Program-made: the position numbers and the translations under genes
Part shown: positions 44,156 through 56,514 of the stretch, one piece after another
Layout: each line of letters begins with the position of its first letter
Position numbering within the stretch: the stretch's first letter is position 1
Notes under the pieces: generated by a model
What the model was told of the DNA's origin: nothing
Seen by the model: only the letters and a program-made list of their open reading frames with translations
Database searches by the model: none
Source of the DNA: Polyodon spathula
Taxonomy: Eukaryota; Chordata; Actinopteri; Acipenseriformes; Polyodontidae
Length of the DNA stretch: 64,000 nucleotides
NCBI RefSeq assembly: GCF_017654505.1
Contig: NC_054538.1
Coordinates: 23,898,283 to 23,962,282 of the forward strand
Direction: 5' to 3'

Positions 44156-47100
44156 CTGGGGCCAGTTGCACTAACGAGTTAAAAAAATATGATTGGATCC
44201 GTGCTCACTGGAGCCAGATCTTGAAAAGGCATTGTATTAAATGGATCATGAGCAGGGTCCAATGATCCAATTTTTTGATCCGATTTTGGCACTGTGCATG
44301 CCGTAACTAGGGAAACTGACCAATGAGAAGCGAATATTTGTGGCACTGCCATGAATGTCAAAATATCAAGTACATTTGACTTAAAACAACGTATCATCCA
44401 TACAGGAACCTATTAGAAGCAACTACTACATTTATCATTTAAAAATCTAACTCTTCTATAAACAGATTGAGTACGTTAATATCTGCTGGTTGTTTTTTTT
44501 TTAACTTCTAAAAAGTTTATAGTAAATGTTAGCGTTCACGGTCATGTGTATTTTCTGATGGATACACTCACAATGCTGTATTCTTTACAGTGGTACGTTA
44601 TCCACCAAACACAAACAGCTAGCTGCAGCATCGGTTTAGGGCAAAATATCTACACATTTTGAGCAAATTGAATCAAGGGCTGATGATACTAGCTGCCACT
44701 AGAAAAATGTTGTGGACAGGGGGAGATCGAGGCTGTCAGAGAAAGTAAGCTCATTAAGAAAAAATTGACCAAAACAAAAACAAAAAAGACAGTATTCAAT
44801 GTGACTAAACCAATTAATTAAGTGTAATCAATAAAATGATAATGGCAGTATGACTTTGTCATTACACAAAACATGTGTGATAATATTTAGTTATGAGGCT
44901 TTGTCACTCAGTCAGGTCTACTGTATTAAGCCATGATATATATTATAGACCTGTCTGAGTGTTTTCTATACAGCGATATTTTCTTAATATAGTATTTATG
45001 GCTACTTTTAAATGCACTGTTACTTAGATAACGTCAAAGTTTTCTAAAACATTAAAGTATCTCTGTTTTCATATAATAATGTGAGGGAAATATTTTTGTG
45101 AAATCCTGCAAATATTTGAAAAATTTATTAAGTTACCGTTATGTAGATCAATGATCTAAATCAGCGGTTCCCATCCTTTTCCTTTATGCGGACCACTACA
45201 AAACACTTCTGTATGACGTGTTCATTTTTATAAAACCACAGGCACTGCATGCTATTGAAAACTCTTGACTGTTAGATAACTGCTTAGAAGTGTTACCATG
45301 GCTTTAAGATCTTGGGGACAGATTGGAACATTTTTATAAAACAGTGCATTCTGGTACATATCTGCCGGGCGTGTAGGGCTATTTACTTGTCATATTTGAA
45401 TGTGAAGCAGAAATTCAGATAATTTATTGTCTTGAAATGAATGTTGAAATTAAAGTGAATGTAATCTCTGGTACTTATCACATTCCCTAAAGCACCAGAT
45501 ACTTCTATTAAAAACTATAGCTGTATTAGCTCTGTTTTTTTGTTTTTTTTTAAAGCTGTAAAACTGACAGCCTGTAAGTTAGGTGCCACATCCTAGTTAG
45601 ACACCACATTGCTTTTAAATAAAAGGTGTCACATTTATTTTTATCTTGTTACAACATGTCAGGTTGGCTGATCCGTTTAAAGTGTAATAAACTCACTGTG
45701 TTGGGTATTGACCAATCCTCCCCATAAATTCACATTTCATCAGTGCTGATTGCATAGGGACCTGAAATAACAGATCCAATGCCTCTTGCTTTATAATTAA
45801 AGCAGACAAGCTGTCTTTTATCTTAGTGTTGTGCAGTCCCTTAGGTTAGCATTTCAGCATTAGGACTAAGGAAATACAATTGCAGGTACAATACAATTTC
45901 AACAGTTTCATTTTTAGCAAATACAAATCCAAATTACAAAATGCGCTTTTTTTTTCAAATTTTTTTTTTTCAATTAATGTTCCTCATGGCTTATATATTA
46001 TGTGTTTATTGTCCATCAATTAGTTTGAGTTATTTATGTGCGGTTAAAACAAAGCTGTCAAAAACAAATACAAGAAGTCTGCTGAAATAAGACCAAAGAA
46101 TAGAAACCTCAAAAAGTTACTTGGTTCAAAATGTTCTGCTTAGGCGCAAGCTATTTTCATTATTTATTTGACTCTGTTGAATCTCACATGGAAAAACAAC
46201 AACAAACAACAACCATCGTGCACACTGTAGTTTATCTCTGCCATACATCACTATGATTGGTAATTAAATTACAGCAATTGTATCCGTATGTCAATGTATT
46301 AATCAGCCATGGACACTTCTGTTTTGCCCTAAGGGTGTAGTACTCTTATCATGCTTCCCAGAGTACAAACCACACAACACTCAACTCTTCTGGTGGACCT
46401 CTGCAGTCCCAAAATCAATGCAAATTCCAACTGAGATTTATATTCTTGCTCCGCTTATTTGCTCATAGTGCATCATTTACATTGATGTACAGAGTCCTTG
46501 ATATCTTTCTCCATACCTATCCAGAAGAACCTCCACAGCACTAATTGTAATGTACAAAACACTCCTGGAACCAGTCTTCGTGGAAGAAGACACAAATGGG
46601 CTCCTCTTCTGACTTGAAGGAAGATGACTCTACTCAAGGTAATTTATCAGAAGGTATCACCATGGAAACAATGTCATGCACTTGTCTATCCTTCAGATTC
46701 TTGTAGGTAAATTGAGGGACAGCCTGCTTTTTATGGAGGATCAAGTGCTGACCACTTGTTGCAGAACTAATGAATTGCCCTTGTATACATGTGAGTCCTT
46801 CTGTCTCTATGACATGTTCAGAAACAGGTTTCAAGGCTATTGCCATATAGTTTTGATTTTAAATATGGACCAACAATGCTTCTTAAAGTTAATGTCATTC
46901 ATAAAAATGTAGTACATTTCTATTTCAAGTCCATGTAAAATTATAAGTAGCTGCATGCACCAGTCTGTAGGAGACAGGAGTAATAAACAGGCATGAGTCT
47001 AATTGTAACCTTGTGTGTGATTCAGGGGACAGAAGCTAGGGCTCCTCCCCCCTGTTCTGACCCCCTAAAAACTACCTGTCAAACTCCCTATTTAAACCCT

Positions 47101-48100
47101 CAAACACTTTCTCCTCAGCCATGTGGCCTCTAATGTGGCATAGTATTGATTTCCTGACTTGCCTTCTTTCTCATGTAGTCCACTTCCTTATTATAGCTGC
47201 TCTGTTTCACTGTAAAACAATACAGTCTTTTTTAAGGTTTTTTTCTACAAAATAGGTCTATACATTTAAGATCAAATAATTACAGCCCATCTCTGTTGTA
47301 CTTTGCTCCAGATATTGATGAAATGTCAGCCTGAAAGCAAACCTAATAGCTTTTCTTTAGTACCTCAGTATTTCAAATACTCCTACTTCCTCCTATCTTG
47401 TAACCCATAGGCAGTAATTACTGAGAAACATTGTTAACAATTCTTAAACATTAATATTTATCTGCTTGAAAACAGTATAGTCTTTTTAAAGTAATACTGC
47501 AATATTTTATTTTTGTTACACTGTTGTTTCAGGATTCCTGTGGATCAAAGGAGAATTCAAATGAGCAGTCAGACATAAAATTGAAGTAAAATAATAATAA
47601 TAAAAAAAAAAAAAAAAAAACTTTTATTAGCTTTAAAAATAAATCTCTTCCTTGGATCGTGATACTAAACTGTGCAGTTTATCAATACACATATATACTG
47701 CATCTTATATACTATCTATGTGTGTTTCAGAAGGTACTGTCACATGTGCTGTCCAGTTTAAAATCAAATCAAATAATAGTTAAGGCAATTTTACATTTTC
47801 CTGGATCTTTCCAAAACTGAGAAATAGACAAAATGCCAAGCACTGTATACTAGATGATCTACTGACTTTATTAGAAGTACTAAGTAGTTGTAGTAGCAAT
47901 AACCCTACAAAGTTGTACAGGGTAAGTAGCTCATATTGTATATTGTGTTGCTGTTTGCAGCTGGAAGGGAACAGAATAGCAATTGGTAAGTAAATTTGAA
48001 TGCTTGTTCGCTGATGTAACTACATCAGCTGGTTGAAGTTAATTATTTTCTATAGTGTTCAGAGATATGGTAGATTGAAGTGAATTTAGATAAACTGGAC
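44156..48100. other. Intergenic DNA, little recognised
   Basis: No gene found. A possible MITE start (GGGGCCAGTTGCACTAACG, 44158) and a hAT-like end (CAGCGGTTCCCATCC, 45162) are visible without matching partners. An oligo(A) run lies at 47604-47620. Confidence 0.45.
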
Positions 48101-48132
48101 CAGCTCTAGCCCCCTAGTCCTAGAATGCCAGC

Positions 48133-48287
48133 TGTTCTAAGCGCCAGCCAGTCTAAGGGCCACACGTCCAAGGGCAGTCTGAGATGTAGCAGTCTAAGGG
48201 CCAGGTGTCCAAGGGCAGTGAGCTCTGGTATTCTAAGGACCACATGTCTAAGAGCCACACATCCAAGAACAGTGTGAGCTGTGGCAG
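48133..48287. repeat. Degenerate minisatellite, about 41-bp unit
   Basis: Repeats of CAGTCTAAGGGCCACACGTC then CAAGGGCAGT, in register at 48149, 48190 and about 48229. There are three to four units. Confidence 0.7.
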
Positions 48288-48429
48288 TCAGAGCGAGGAC
48301 AGGTAGAGCGAGGACCTTTTCCAAATCTCTCCCAATGGCTACTAGAGGCCTCATTCCCACTCTGACACCTAAAGTCTGGATCCCCTGGACAAAGTGTGCT
48401 CACTCTTTCTCTTCTCCTAGAATGAACAC

Positions 48430-50045
48430 TGGTAAGTACTTGCTTCAGATACCACACTAACTCCCTCTCCCTTTGTACTGCCTGCTACAAACTAAATTCT
48501 CCTTCCTAAATTGCCATTCTCTGACTAACAAATCTCTGCTTCTCAACACATTTATAACTGATGCTAATCTTGACCTTCCCTGTTTAGTAGAAATCTGGCA
48601 CTCTGTTCTTGATAAGCACTGCTTTTATTGCTAACTCTGTGCTTGCTGCCTCAACTCTCTCTTTCCCAGCCTTCTTTTCATTTGAGCATCTCGCTATCAA
48701 GCTCCCCTCTCCCATGTCTCTCACCCTTGCTGTTATCTATTGTTCACCAAAGAATAACTCTGCTTTTATTGCTGAGTTCTTGCAATTCCTTTCCCTAATC
48801 TGCACTTCAACTGACAAAATTCTACTCCTAGGTGATTTCAACATTGTGGCAAAATGGTGAGTGAATACAGGTGAGTGCAGTGCAGAGCAGATTAATCACG
48901 CAGACAATTGCTTTCAGGTGCAAGGGTGTTTTATTTATTGAATGATACCGTCCAGAGCCCGAAGGCAAACACCAGTAAATAATAAATGTTGGAGTGATAC
49001 AACGGTGTGTATCACTCAAAATTGTAATCCACAGGTTTGACAAAAGTCAAACCAAAGTTCCAGGTTTTACATACAAAACACTAAACACAAAACACAAGGC
49101 AGTGAAGTGATATTACGTGCTAGTGGTGCAATGTACAGTTCTCTGTGAAATGCTGGGGTGATCGTGATATCCGGGTTGATGCTGGCTTTAGCTACAGCTC
49201 CAGATTGTGCTACTGGTTGTCTATAGAGATAAACAACAGTAACAAACGCAAAACAAACACTCAGTTTTCAATATTACATGGTATTACTTCAAGGTCAAAT
49301 CAAACCATTTGCGAAGGAACAGATTACTTTGCTATGCCATATTTTATGCCCTCACTCATGAGCCTGGGTTAACAAGCGCATCTGCTTCTCCAATCCATGG
49401 ATGCCACGCCGTTTCCCATTCGGATCATTGAATTCGGGTACTGTAGCTCAGTCCCTTTTCTAGCTGGCTGACTTCCACCTACCCACGGGAATAAAGTGTC
49501 ATGCCTTTTAGTCCAGGGTACTCTGCTCCCTTTATCTAGTACCCTCTCAGGTCGGGAAGGAGATCTAACACCAAGCGTCATTCAATCTCTGTCACAAACA
49601 TGCATCTCAATTTGCCTTCTTCCCCTTTAGTGACCAACTTTGTCACACTCCTGGACTGTCTTGGACTCTCTCACTATGTCAACGTTCCCACTCACACCCA
49701 TGGACACACATTGGATTGCTCATCACCAGGGGTCTTGATATCTCCAATATCTCAGTCTCAGATATCTCTCTCTCTCTGACCATTTCTTAATCACTGCCAA
49801 TATTAATCTTCCCACACCTTCAACTACTACTGATACTGTTATTTCCTTCCTTCCCATCCAGACTGGATTATTGCAATGCTTTGTTTTCTGGTATTCCCTA
49901 CTGCCAGGGTTTTAACAAGAAGTAGAAGACTTGATCACATTACGCTAGTATTGGCAGCCCTATGCTGGCTTCCTATACAGTTTAGGGTCGATTTTATGGT
50001 CATGCTTATTACTTACAAAGCATTAAACGGTTTGGCTGTGACAGG
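48430..50045 (+). mobile_element. L2/CR1-like LINE remnant, interrupted by a solo LTR
   Basis: Before the insertion (48430-48839) the endonuclease domain reads LTNKSLLLNTFITDANLDLP, then FSFEHLAIKLPSPMSLTLAV and ILLLGDFNI. After it (49602 on) the same domain resumes as TNFVTLLDCLGLSHYVNVPT, HTHGHTLDL and LSDHFLITA. A large internal deletion then joins to the C-terminal part, reading LDYCNALFSGIPYC, VLAALCWLPIQFRVDFMVML and ITYKALNGLA. The reverse transcriptase core is gone. Confidence 0.8.
48845..49596 (-). mobile_element. Solo LTR, 752 bp
   Basis: It starts TGTGGCAAAATGG, ends CTCTGTCACA, and has perfect 5-bp target duplications AACAT (48840-48844 and 49597-49601). It is colinear with the 753-bp LTR at 23166 (shared AGTAAATAATAA, GAAGGAACAGAT, CTCACTCATG, CTGACTTCC). 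It splits the LINE endonuclease right after its GDFN motif. Confidence 0.9.
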
Positions 50046-50716
50046 TGCGAGTGGTGTGTGTTTTAATAAACAAACGAAAAGACCACCCCTCTACCAGCAA
50101 TGGTATCGGGGGGGAACACGGCTGGTTTGCAGACCAAAACAAAATGTACACAGCTATTTTTATAAATCCCCAATCCACAGTCCCATGCACGAAAATGTGC
50201 TCTTTTGATCCGCAGGGGTGTGCTGGTGTCGTGAGATGAATAAAGTGCTCTGGTTAAGTGGGCTGGCTCCGTGGCTGCATTTTCTCTGTGACTAAAAGGC
50301 ATGACACTTCAGAATAAGAGTCGGGTTAAAACAGACAGAGCCAGTGAGTTTCGGACTGTTGGAAGACACTTTTGATATTCAGGGCCAATATGAATCGTCA
50401 CTTTGTGAGAGCCAATGGGATGTAAAAGGATTATATAGGACTCAGAACTTTCAAAGAAGACGTAATAACGCTGCTTGTGTAAATTGTGTGTGTCTGTGGG
50501 AATGTAAGGTTGGCAGGCATGGGGTTAAGTGTGTCCCTGCCAACAATCACATGTGTGGCCATTCCCCAATTAGGTAATTAAGTGCTAACTGGGGAGTGGC
50601 CACATGTATAAAAAGAGCCAGAATTAATTTATTTCTTGGAGAAGTTTTGGTGCTGTGAGGTTTGTACTGTTTTGTAACTTGAAGGTGAACGCACAGCCTA
50701 CGTTTCGGTATTTTGT
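50046..50716 (+). mobile_element. LTR-like material, boundaries unclear
   Basis: 50200-50310 carries a GATGAATAAAGTGCTCTGG poly(A)-signal block. 50500-50640 carries GGGGAGTGGCCACATGTATA with a TATA box, like the 43.5- and 22.3-kb LTRs. No ORF of note. Confidence 0.4.
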
Positions 50717-50720
50717 TTAA

Positions 50721-51297
50721 CCCTTTGCGGTCCAATGTCGGACCAGGTCCGACATCATCGAAAAAACGTAAAACACAGGTCTCTAGTCATTTTTTCTCCG
50801 GAAAAAGAAGAGAAAACCATTCACTGGCCGAGCGAGACCAATAGGAGTCGAATGAAACCGAAAAAAAGGGGAGGGGAGGGGGCGTGTGAGCAATAGCCCT
50901 GGCAGCTGCACCATACAGAAATAAGCAGACATAATCAAATGAGGTAGCTGCTTCCACATCCAGAGCTCAAAGAATATCACAGACATTTGCAGAGCTTTTT
51001 GAGATGTTATAGTAATAAAATAATGACTTTGATCTCATTATTGAGGAGTTTGGTGATAAAACGAGTGATCAGGATTTATCAGTATGCAGGTCTATAAAGA
51101 GGTATATGAAAAATATAGTGAACACGGGGTGGGGCTTGACTGGAGATGCAGTACTGATGTTGCTTAGCATTGCAGTGTCCTTTAAACCAGTTTTACTCGG
51201 GGGGGGGGGGGGGGGGGGGGGGGAATTAAACAGTTCCTATCAAAATAAATTGGACCTGATCTGCCTGACAGGCACTGAATAAATGGACCGCAAAGGG
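50721..51297. mobile_element. piggyBac-type MITE, complete copy, 577 bp
   Basis: It starts CCCTTTGCGGTCC after TTAA (50717-50720) and ends GGACCGCAAAGGG before CTAA (one change from TTAA). Next to the left end is the palindrome ATGTCGGACCAGGTCCGACA. A G25 run sits at 51199-51223. There is no transposase ORF. Confidence 0.85.
51199..51223. repeat. G25 homopolymer
   Basis: Twenty-five G in a row inside the MITE. It may be G-quadruplex forming, or a sequencing artefact in length. Confidence 0.9.
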
Positions 51298-51867
51298 CTA
51301 AACCTTTTATTTTAGTAAAGTGTGCAACAGCTTTCTGTCTCTGGGTCTAATTCCTGACGGTAACCAGCCTGGGCTGTGATGCTTCGCTGTCACATGCTGA
51401 TTTCCCTGTTAAACTAATCTGATGTGAAATGTTATTCGATTGGTTCATTGTTTCTCGCATATTTTACCATTATGTAGAATTTTTAAAACATACTGTGTAT
51501 AAAGATATAATTTTCTATCAAAAGTTATGAAAAATGATATAAGATCAATCATTGGTGGATCTGGGCCTGCATTCCAGAATACGGTCATATTCAGACTCCT
51601 ACCCATAGTAAATAATGAGAGAAAAAGGCATAGCTCACCTATCACTAGAGAACATTTCAGACATGTTCTATTGATCATTACTATGAAACTGAGAAATGCT
51701 CAACTGACTTTTAATTGACTCATTATCTACCAAGTAAAGTTGTGTTGCACAGAATCTCCCAATGGAAAATATAGGAAAATGAACCAATTCAAGTTGATTG
51801 ACAATCCTATAAATAACATGTCCTAACATTTTTATTGTTATTAGCAGTCTGAAATACTTATCGGCTG

Positions 51868-52348
51868 ATGTCAGGATTCAGGAGCGCCCCCAGAAATCTT
51901 TCACATGGTGCACCAGTCAACCATATCAAGAGCTCTGCATAACACTGGCCTGTATGGGAGAGTGGCAAGAAAGAAGCCGTTACTCAAAAAGTACCATCTG
52001 AAAGCACATCTGGAGTTTGCCAGAAATTATGAAAGTGACCCAGCTGCGATGTGGGAAAACATTTTGTGGTCAGATTAGACCAAGATAGAGCTTTTTGGCC
52101 AAAACTCAAAGCGCTATGTGTGGCGCAAACCTAACACTGCCCATGCCTCAAGACACACCACCCCTACAGTGAAGTATGGTGGTGGCAGCATCATGCTGTG
52201 GGGATGCTTCTCATCAGCAGGGACTGGATATTGAGCTTAAGTGTTTCTAAAAACAATATTGAACAGAACAAAATTTCAGTGTACCATTTGCAATTCAGTA
52301 ATATGAGAGAATTGGTCAGGGGTCTGAATACTTTTGCAAGGCACTGTA
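51868..52348 (+). mobile_element. Internally deleted Tc1 element
   Basis: Transposase pieces on the plus strand read VHQSTISRALHNTGLYGRVA then RKKPLLKKYHLKAHLEFARN, and [18 protein letters not shown] at about 52160-52230. The sequence then jumps to the terminal GGTCTGAATACTTTTGCAAG and GCACTGTATA. The DDE core and left end are missing. Confidence 0.8.
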
Positions 52349-52488
52349 TATATAATGAATCAACAGTACATAGGTCACTTTTGAAATCAGGACTTAAAGG
52401 ATGTGTTGCAGTAAGAATATCTCTGTTAAGAAAGACTAAAGGGCTAAAACATGCACAAGAACACAGAAATTGTATTGTACAGTGTATA

Positions 52489-52585
52489 TATCATCATCAT
52501 CATCATCATCATCATTTTTCAATCAACTGCGGATGAAGGCTGCTCTGGCATGTTTCCTAATTTCATCTTGCCATCTTCCTGGAGG

Positions 52586-52637
<52 letters not shown>

Positions 52638-52664
52638 AAATAAATAAATAAATAAATAAATATA
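52489..52664. repeat. (CAT)n, (CT)n and (AATA)n repeat cluster
   Basis: Nine ATC units, then about 70 nt of ordinary sequence, then about 24 CT units followed directly by about seven AATA units. Confidence 0.9.
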
Positions 52665-53362
52665 AAAAAACAAAGATATAAATGGTCTTAATGTTAAAGT
52701 ATAAATAATATGTTAAGATATAATCTAGATTTTTAAAATGATGTCACTACAGAAACAATATTTTGAATTGTGTGTGGGTGTATGATATTGTGAGGCGAGA
52801 GTGTATTAAATGGAATGTCCAGACAGTAATTTATGTGTACAGAAATAAAATAATTTATTTTTATTTTCTATACACAACAAAAAGGATTAAATAGCAAAAG
52901 AAAACAAAATGGTGTGAGGGAAGGAGTGCAGGGGTGAGATCCAAAACAAACTGTGATGACTCGTCTTTAATTTGTCTTCGTGGCGACCCATACATAAACA
53001 AAAAAAAGACAAAAGAAATGTTAGTGTTTCAAAAATCCCGCTGCACCAAACCAGTCTCTCCCTCCACCCGTTACTCCTCCTATTTTACTTTCGGACCAAC
53101 CCCGAACACAGTAGTACGTTCCCTTTAGTATGTAATGTCCCGCCTCTGTAGTCAGTGGAACACCAATCCCCAACCAACACGTGTCCTTATCCTTCACTTG
53201 ACTCCAGTGGCTGGAATTTACATACTCGTACTTCCGCCCCTCACCAAGGTGCCGCCCCTCAAAAGATGACTTTTGCCATGGTCACGAGATCTTGGTAAGG
53301 GAAGTCCCGAGTTGGTTTGATGCCATCTACTGTCACAGACCGAAAACCCTTTGACTCATCAC

Positions 53363-53364
<2 letters not shown>

Positions 53365-53451
<87 letters not shown>
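53365..53451. repeat. (AT)n microsatellite
   Basis: About 43 AT units, directly next to the left end of the Tigger-like element. Confidence 0.95.
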
Positions 53452-53457
<6 letters not shown>

Positions 53458-53461
<4 letters not shown>

Positions 53462-54160
53462 CCTCGTTATATCGCCCCTGGCTATACTGCGTATTCGGAT
53501 ATATCGTAGGCCTGGAGTTGGCTCCCCATTTTTACTGTCGAACTCCGTATGCCTTAGCTGCAATACACATAGGGGCTTAGAATTACTGTTAATTTTATTT
53601 CGCACTGCACATAACAAACAACAACATATAAAACAATTAAAAATAAAGCATTAATATCGTACTGTTATCGTATACACACGCATTGCACAATAACACAAAG
53701 CAAATTAAATATCTACTTGCTGAAGCGGTTTTTATTTTAGTCAACAAAGTGTTCAAGTGTGGCAGCAATGCACTAGCAAAAGCCACAAAGCGGTGACGTC
53801 AGCTCCCTAGCAACAAGCCTCCCAGGTTGTTGTTGGGAATGGATTATTTCAATGCAGCGGGTTTGTGCATTTGAGAAAGGAGAGGAAGACTCATGAAATG
53901 AATTAGAAACTGAAGTTGATGAGAATTACCCTCCTCTGTACAAAATAAAACTGTGTGCTGCTTTTTATATGAAAAATGAGAAAAAGCAGGTTATGTAAAG
54001 GATTTACACTGGACCCTGACGTCCCCAATAAAAACTGGCAGTGGTTGTACAATATTTGTTAGCCTATTTGTTTTTCTATGGGTCTCTCACTATATCGCAG
54101 CCCTCGATATATAGCAGATTTATATTGGACCCTGACACCCGCGAAATATATCGAGTGGAT

Positions 54161-54165
<5 letters not shown>
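53458..54165. mobile_element. Tigger-like non-autonomous element, flanked by microsatellites
   Basis: The left end ACCTCGTTATATCGCCCC and the right end, reversed, CCACTCGATATATTTCGCGG have the CCTCGxTATATCGC pattern of pogo/Tigger termini. A second pair of TATATCG words (53509 and about 54101) gives a subterminal inverted repeat. No transposase. Confidence 0.55.
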
Positions 54166-54220
<55 letters not shown>

Positions 54221-54235
54221 CACACACACATACAC
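54162..54235. repeat. (GT)n(TA)n(CA)n compound microsatellite
   Basis: About 23 GT units, six TA and a short CA run. Confidence 0.95.
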
Positions 54236-55583
54236 ACATAAAATGTCTGTTTCTGAGTGATATTGCTTCTATTTAAACATATTTCAACATTTGTTTCAGC
54301 TATTTTGGAATGAGCATTAAATATGTGTTAAGTTGGGTAACATATTTGATATGTTTTGCAATATATTTGAAGGTAGAAAATATATTTAAAAATATGTTGC
54401 AATATATTTGATTTTCATAAGGTAACATTTGTTGCCGCCAATGTATTTACCAGAAACAGACGGTTTGGTGCTTTGACTATTTTTTTAGTGACATTCTGGA
54501 TCGTCAGAAGAGAGATTTTTGCTCTTTTTGAAGGCTTCAAACAAACATATCTGCTTCTGTTTGCTCATTACTACCACAAAATAAACAGCAATATTTTATA
54601 ATCTTACAATGTTTATTAGGATTTACAAACCCCATGGAGTCCACACTTATGAAGAGAAAATTTTGCAAACCAAGCAGGGTATGCACAGTGCGTAACGTGT
54701 GCGCCAATGTCATGGTTGACATTCCTGTCTGATATTTGAGGCTACAAGCTAAGATATGCCTTTGCAAGAAGTTTATGATAAAACCAAAACAATGTCACCA
54801 AAATAGAAATCAATGTCACCAAAATAGAAATGAACCTTTTAAAGACTGACCTGTTCTGTAATGAAACAACCCCACACAAAATCTTTCAATTCTCACTTTC
54901 AAACATTTTATGGGACCTGATTAAGATCTGTATTTTGACAACTTTTAAATGAATCTGCAGTAAGAATTTCTTTCTTTTTTCTTATCTGCAACAATATACT
55001 TTCTTACATTATTTTTCGTGCTTTTTGTGGGATCAAATTTAGATACAGCTCTGAGGGATGTCATGTTATATCAAATAAATGACAAGTACTAAAAACAAAC
55101 AAAAAAAAAAACTTATTCAAGCTGCAGCTTGAATTACTGTTTACAGAATCCATTGGTGTGTCTGTTTACTATAGTCCTCCACAGTCGTTCACTGTGTTTG
55201 ATTGAACAGAAAGCAGACCTCAGTGTCACACTATTCTAAGGGGCATGTTTATTAAATGTGAACAGATAGTTTACTAACGTATTAACACATGTGGTTAATT
55301 CTTTATTAATGGTTACTTAATTCTGTAGGGTTCAACTAAAGTGGACCATATTCAGTGGAGGCAATTCCTCAGTTTATGGTTAAACAAAACATAAAAAAGG
55401 AAAGCTCATGTAACTCATACCCCACTACATGACAGCATGTTTGTTTTTATATACAGTAGAAAATGAACACTGATCTTCACAAATCTCAGTTTTCTATACT
55501 TCACCGGTAAACGTGTAATCTCGGTAGAAACTTTATGAAGACAGACATTCAGTTTAACTGTGAAAAAATCGTTAGCACAAAAT

Positions 55584-55665
55584 ATATATATCATATATTT
55601 ATATATATATAATAGATATATATATATAGATATATATATATTATATATATATATATATATATATT
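55584..55665. repeat. Imperfect (AT)n array
   Basis: AT units with GATA and AATAG interruptions. Confidence 0.9.
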
Positions 55666-56514
55666 TATCCGCATATCATTTTTGCAGGAATAACCTAGCA
55701 GTTTACTTTAAATAACAGACCAAAAACAGAAATATTGTTCTCAGAAAATGGCTTAACAGCAGTATTACTTTGGATGGAAACTGCATTTTGATGTACTAGG
55801 TGTTTGAGCTTTAGTGGTAGGATGTCTTATTGATTTGAAGAACACAGTGAATTATTTAACCAATACAGAATGTTTTTTTAGCCACCAAGAAATTGATTAG
55901 CAGAGGGAAATGAAATGTTTGATAGGACTAGCAATAGATGTGACATGCTTCCCTTTATCACTTGAGGTAATAAAGACCTAAGGTGTTGTGATCCAGACAG
56001 AAACTTATTTTTTCAATGAAGTCATATCATTATATAGTATGAACCAGTCAATACATAAAAATAATACAAATAATTCAGACCTTTTAATTGTTACTTTGAA
56101 GCTTACCAGTCACTGTCTGACTCTATACTGTATTATCAATTGAAATTAATAGAAATTCACAGGGCAGGATAGTATTTTCTGTATATGCACCGACTCTACA
56201 TTGTATGTGCATTTGGGATGGTCTGTCAGTTTAATTAAAACATAGATTTTATAGTTATATTTTTAGTTATCTGACAAAAAAAAGAATATAAAAAAAACAG
56301 TCTTAATATTTTTTTTTATTTCGTTGGATTTTATCAAGAAAATAATAGTATTAACATGATTCTAATATTACAATTTAGGTATTTTGAAAAATTACATTAC
56401 AGAAATTGATTTATGTGCTTAATTATATTTAAATCCATAATCAACCTATTCATAATTAGAAAACTGAGTATAATTAATCATTTGCATGTGTTTGACCCAC
56501 GCTTCACAATAGCA

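Noticed and set aside
44158..44420. Possible MITE beginning GGGGCCAGTTGCACTAACG
   Set aside because: No convincing right end.
45160..45380. hAT-like terminus CAGCGGTTCCCATCC
   Set aside because: No matching inverted end or 8-bp duplication found, so I list it only as a hint.
52451..52639. ORF with poly-Ile and Ser-Leu repeats
   Set aside because: Product of (CAT)n and (CT)n repeats.
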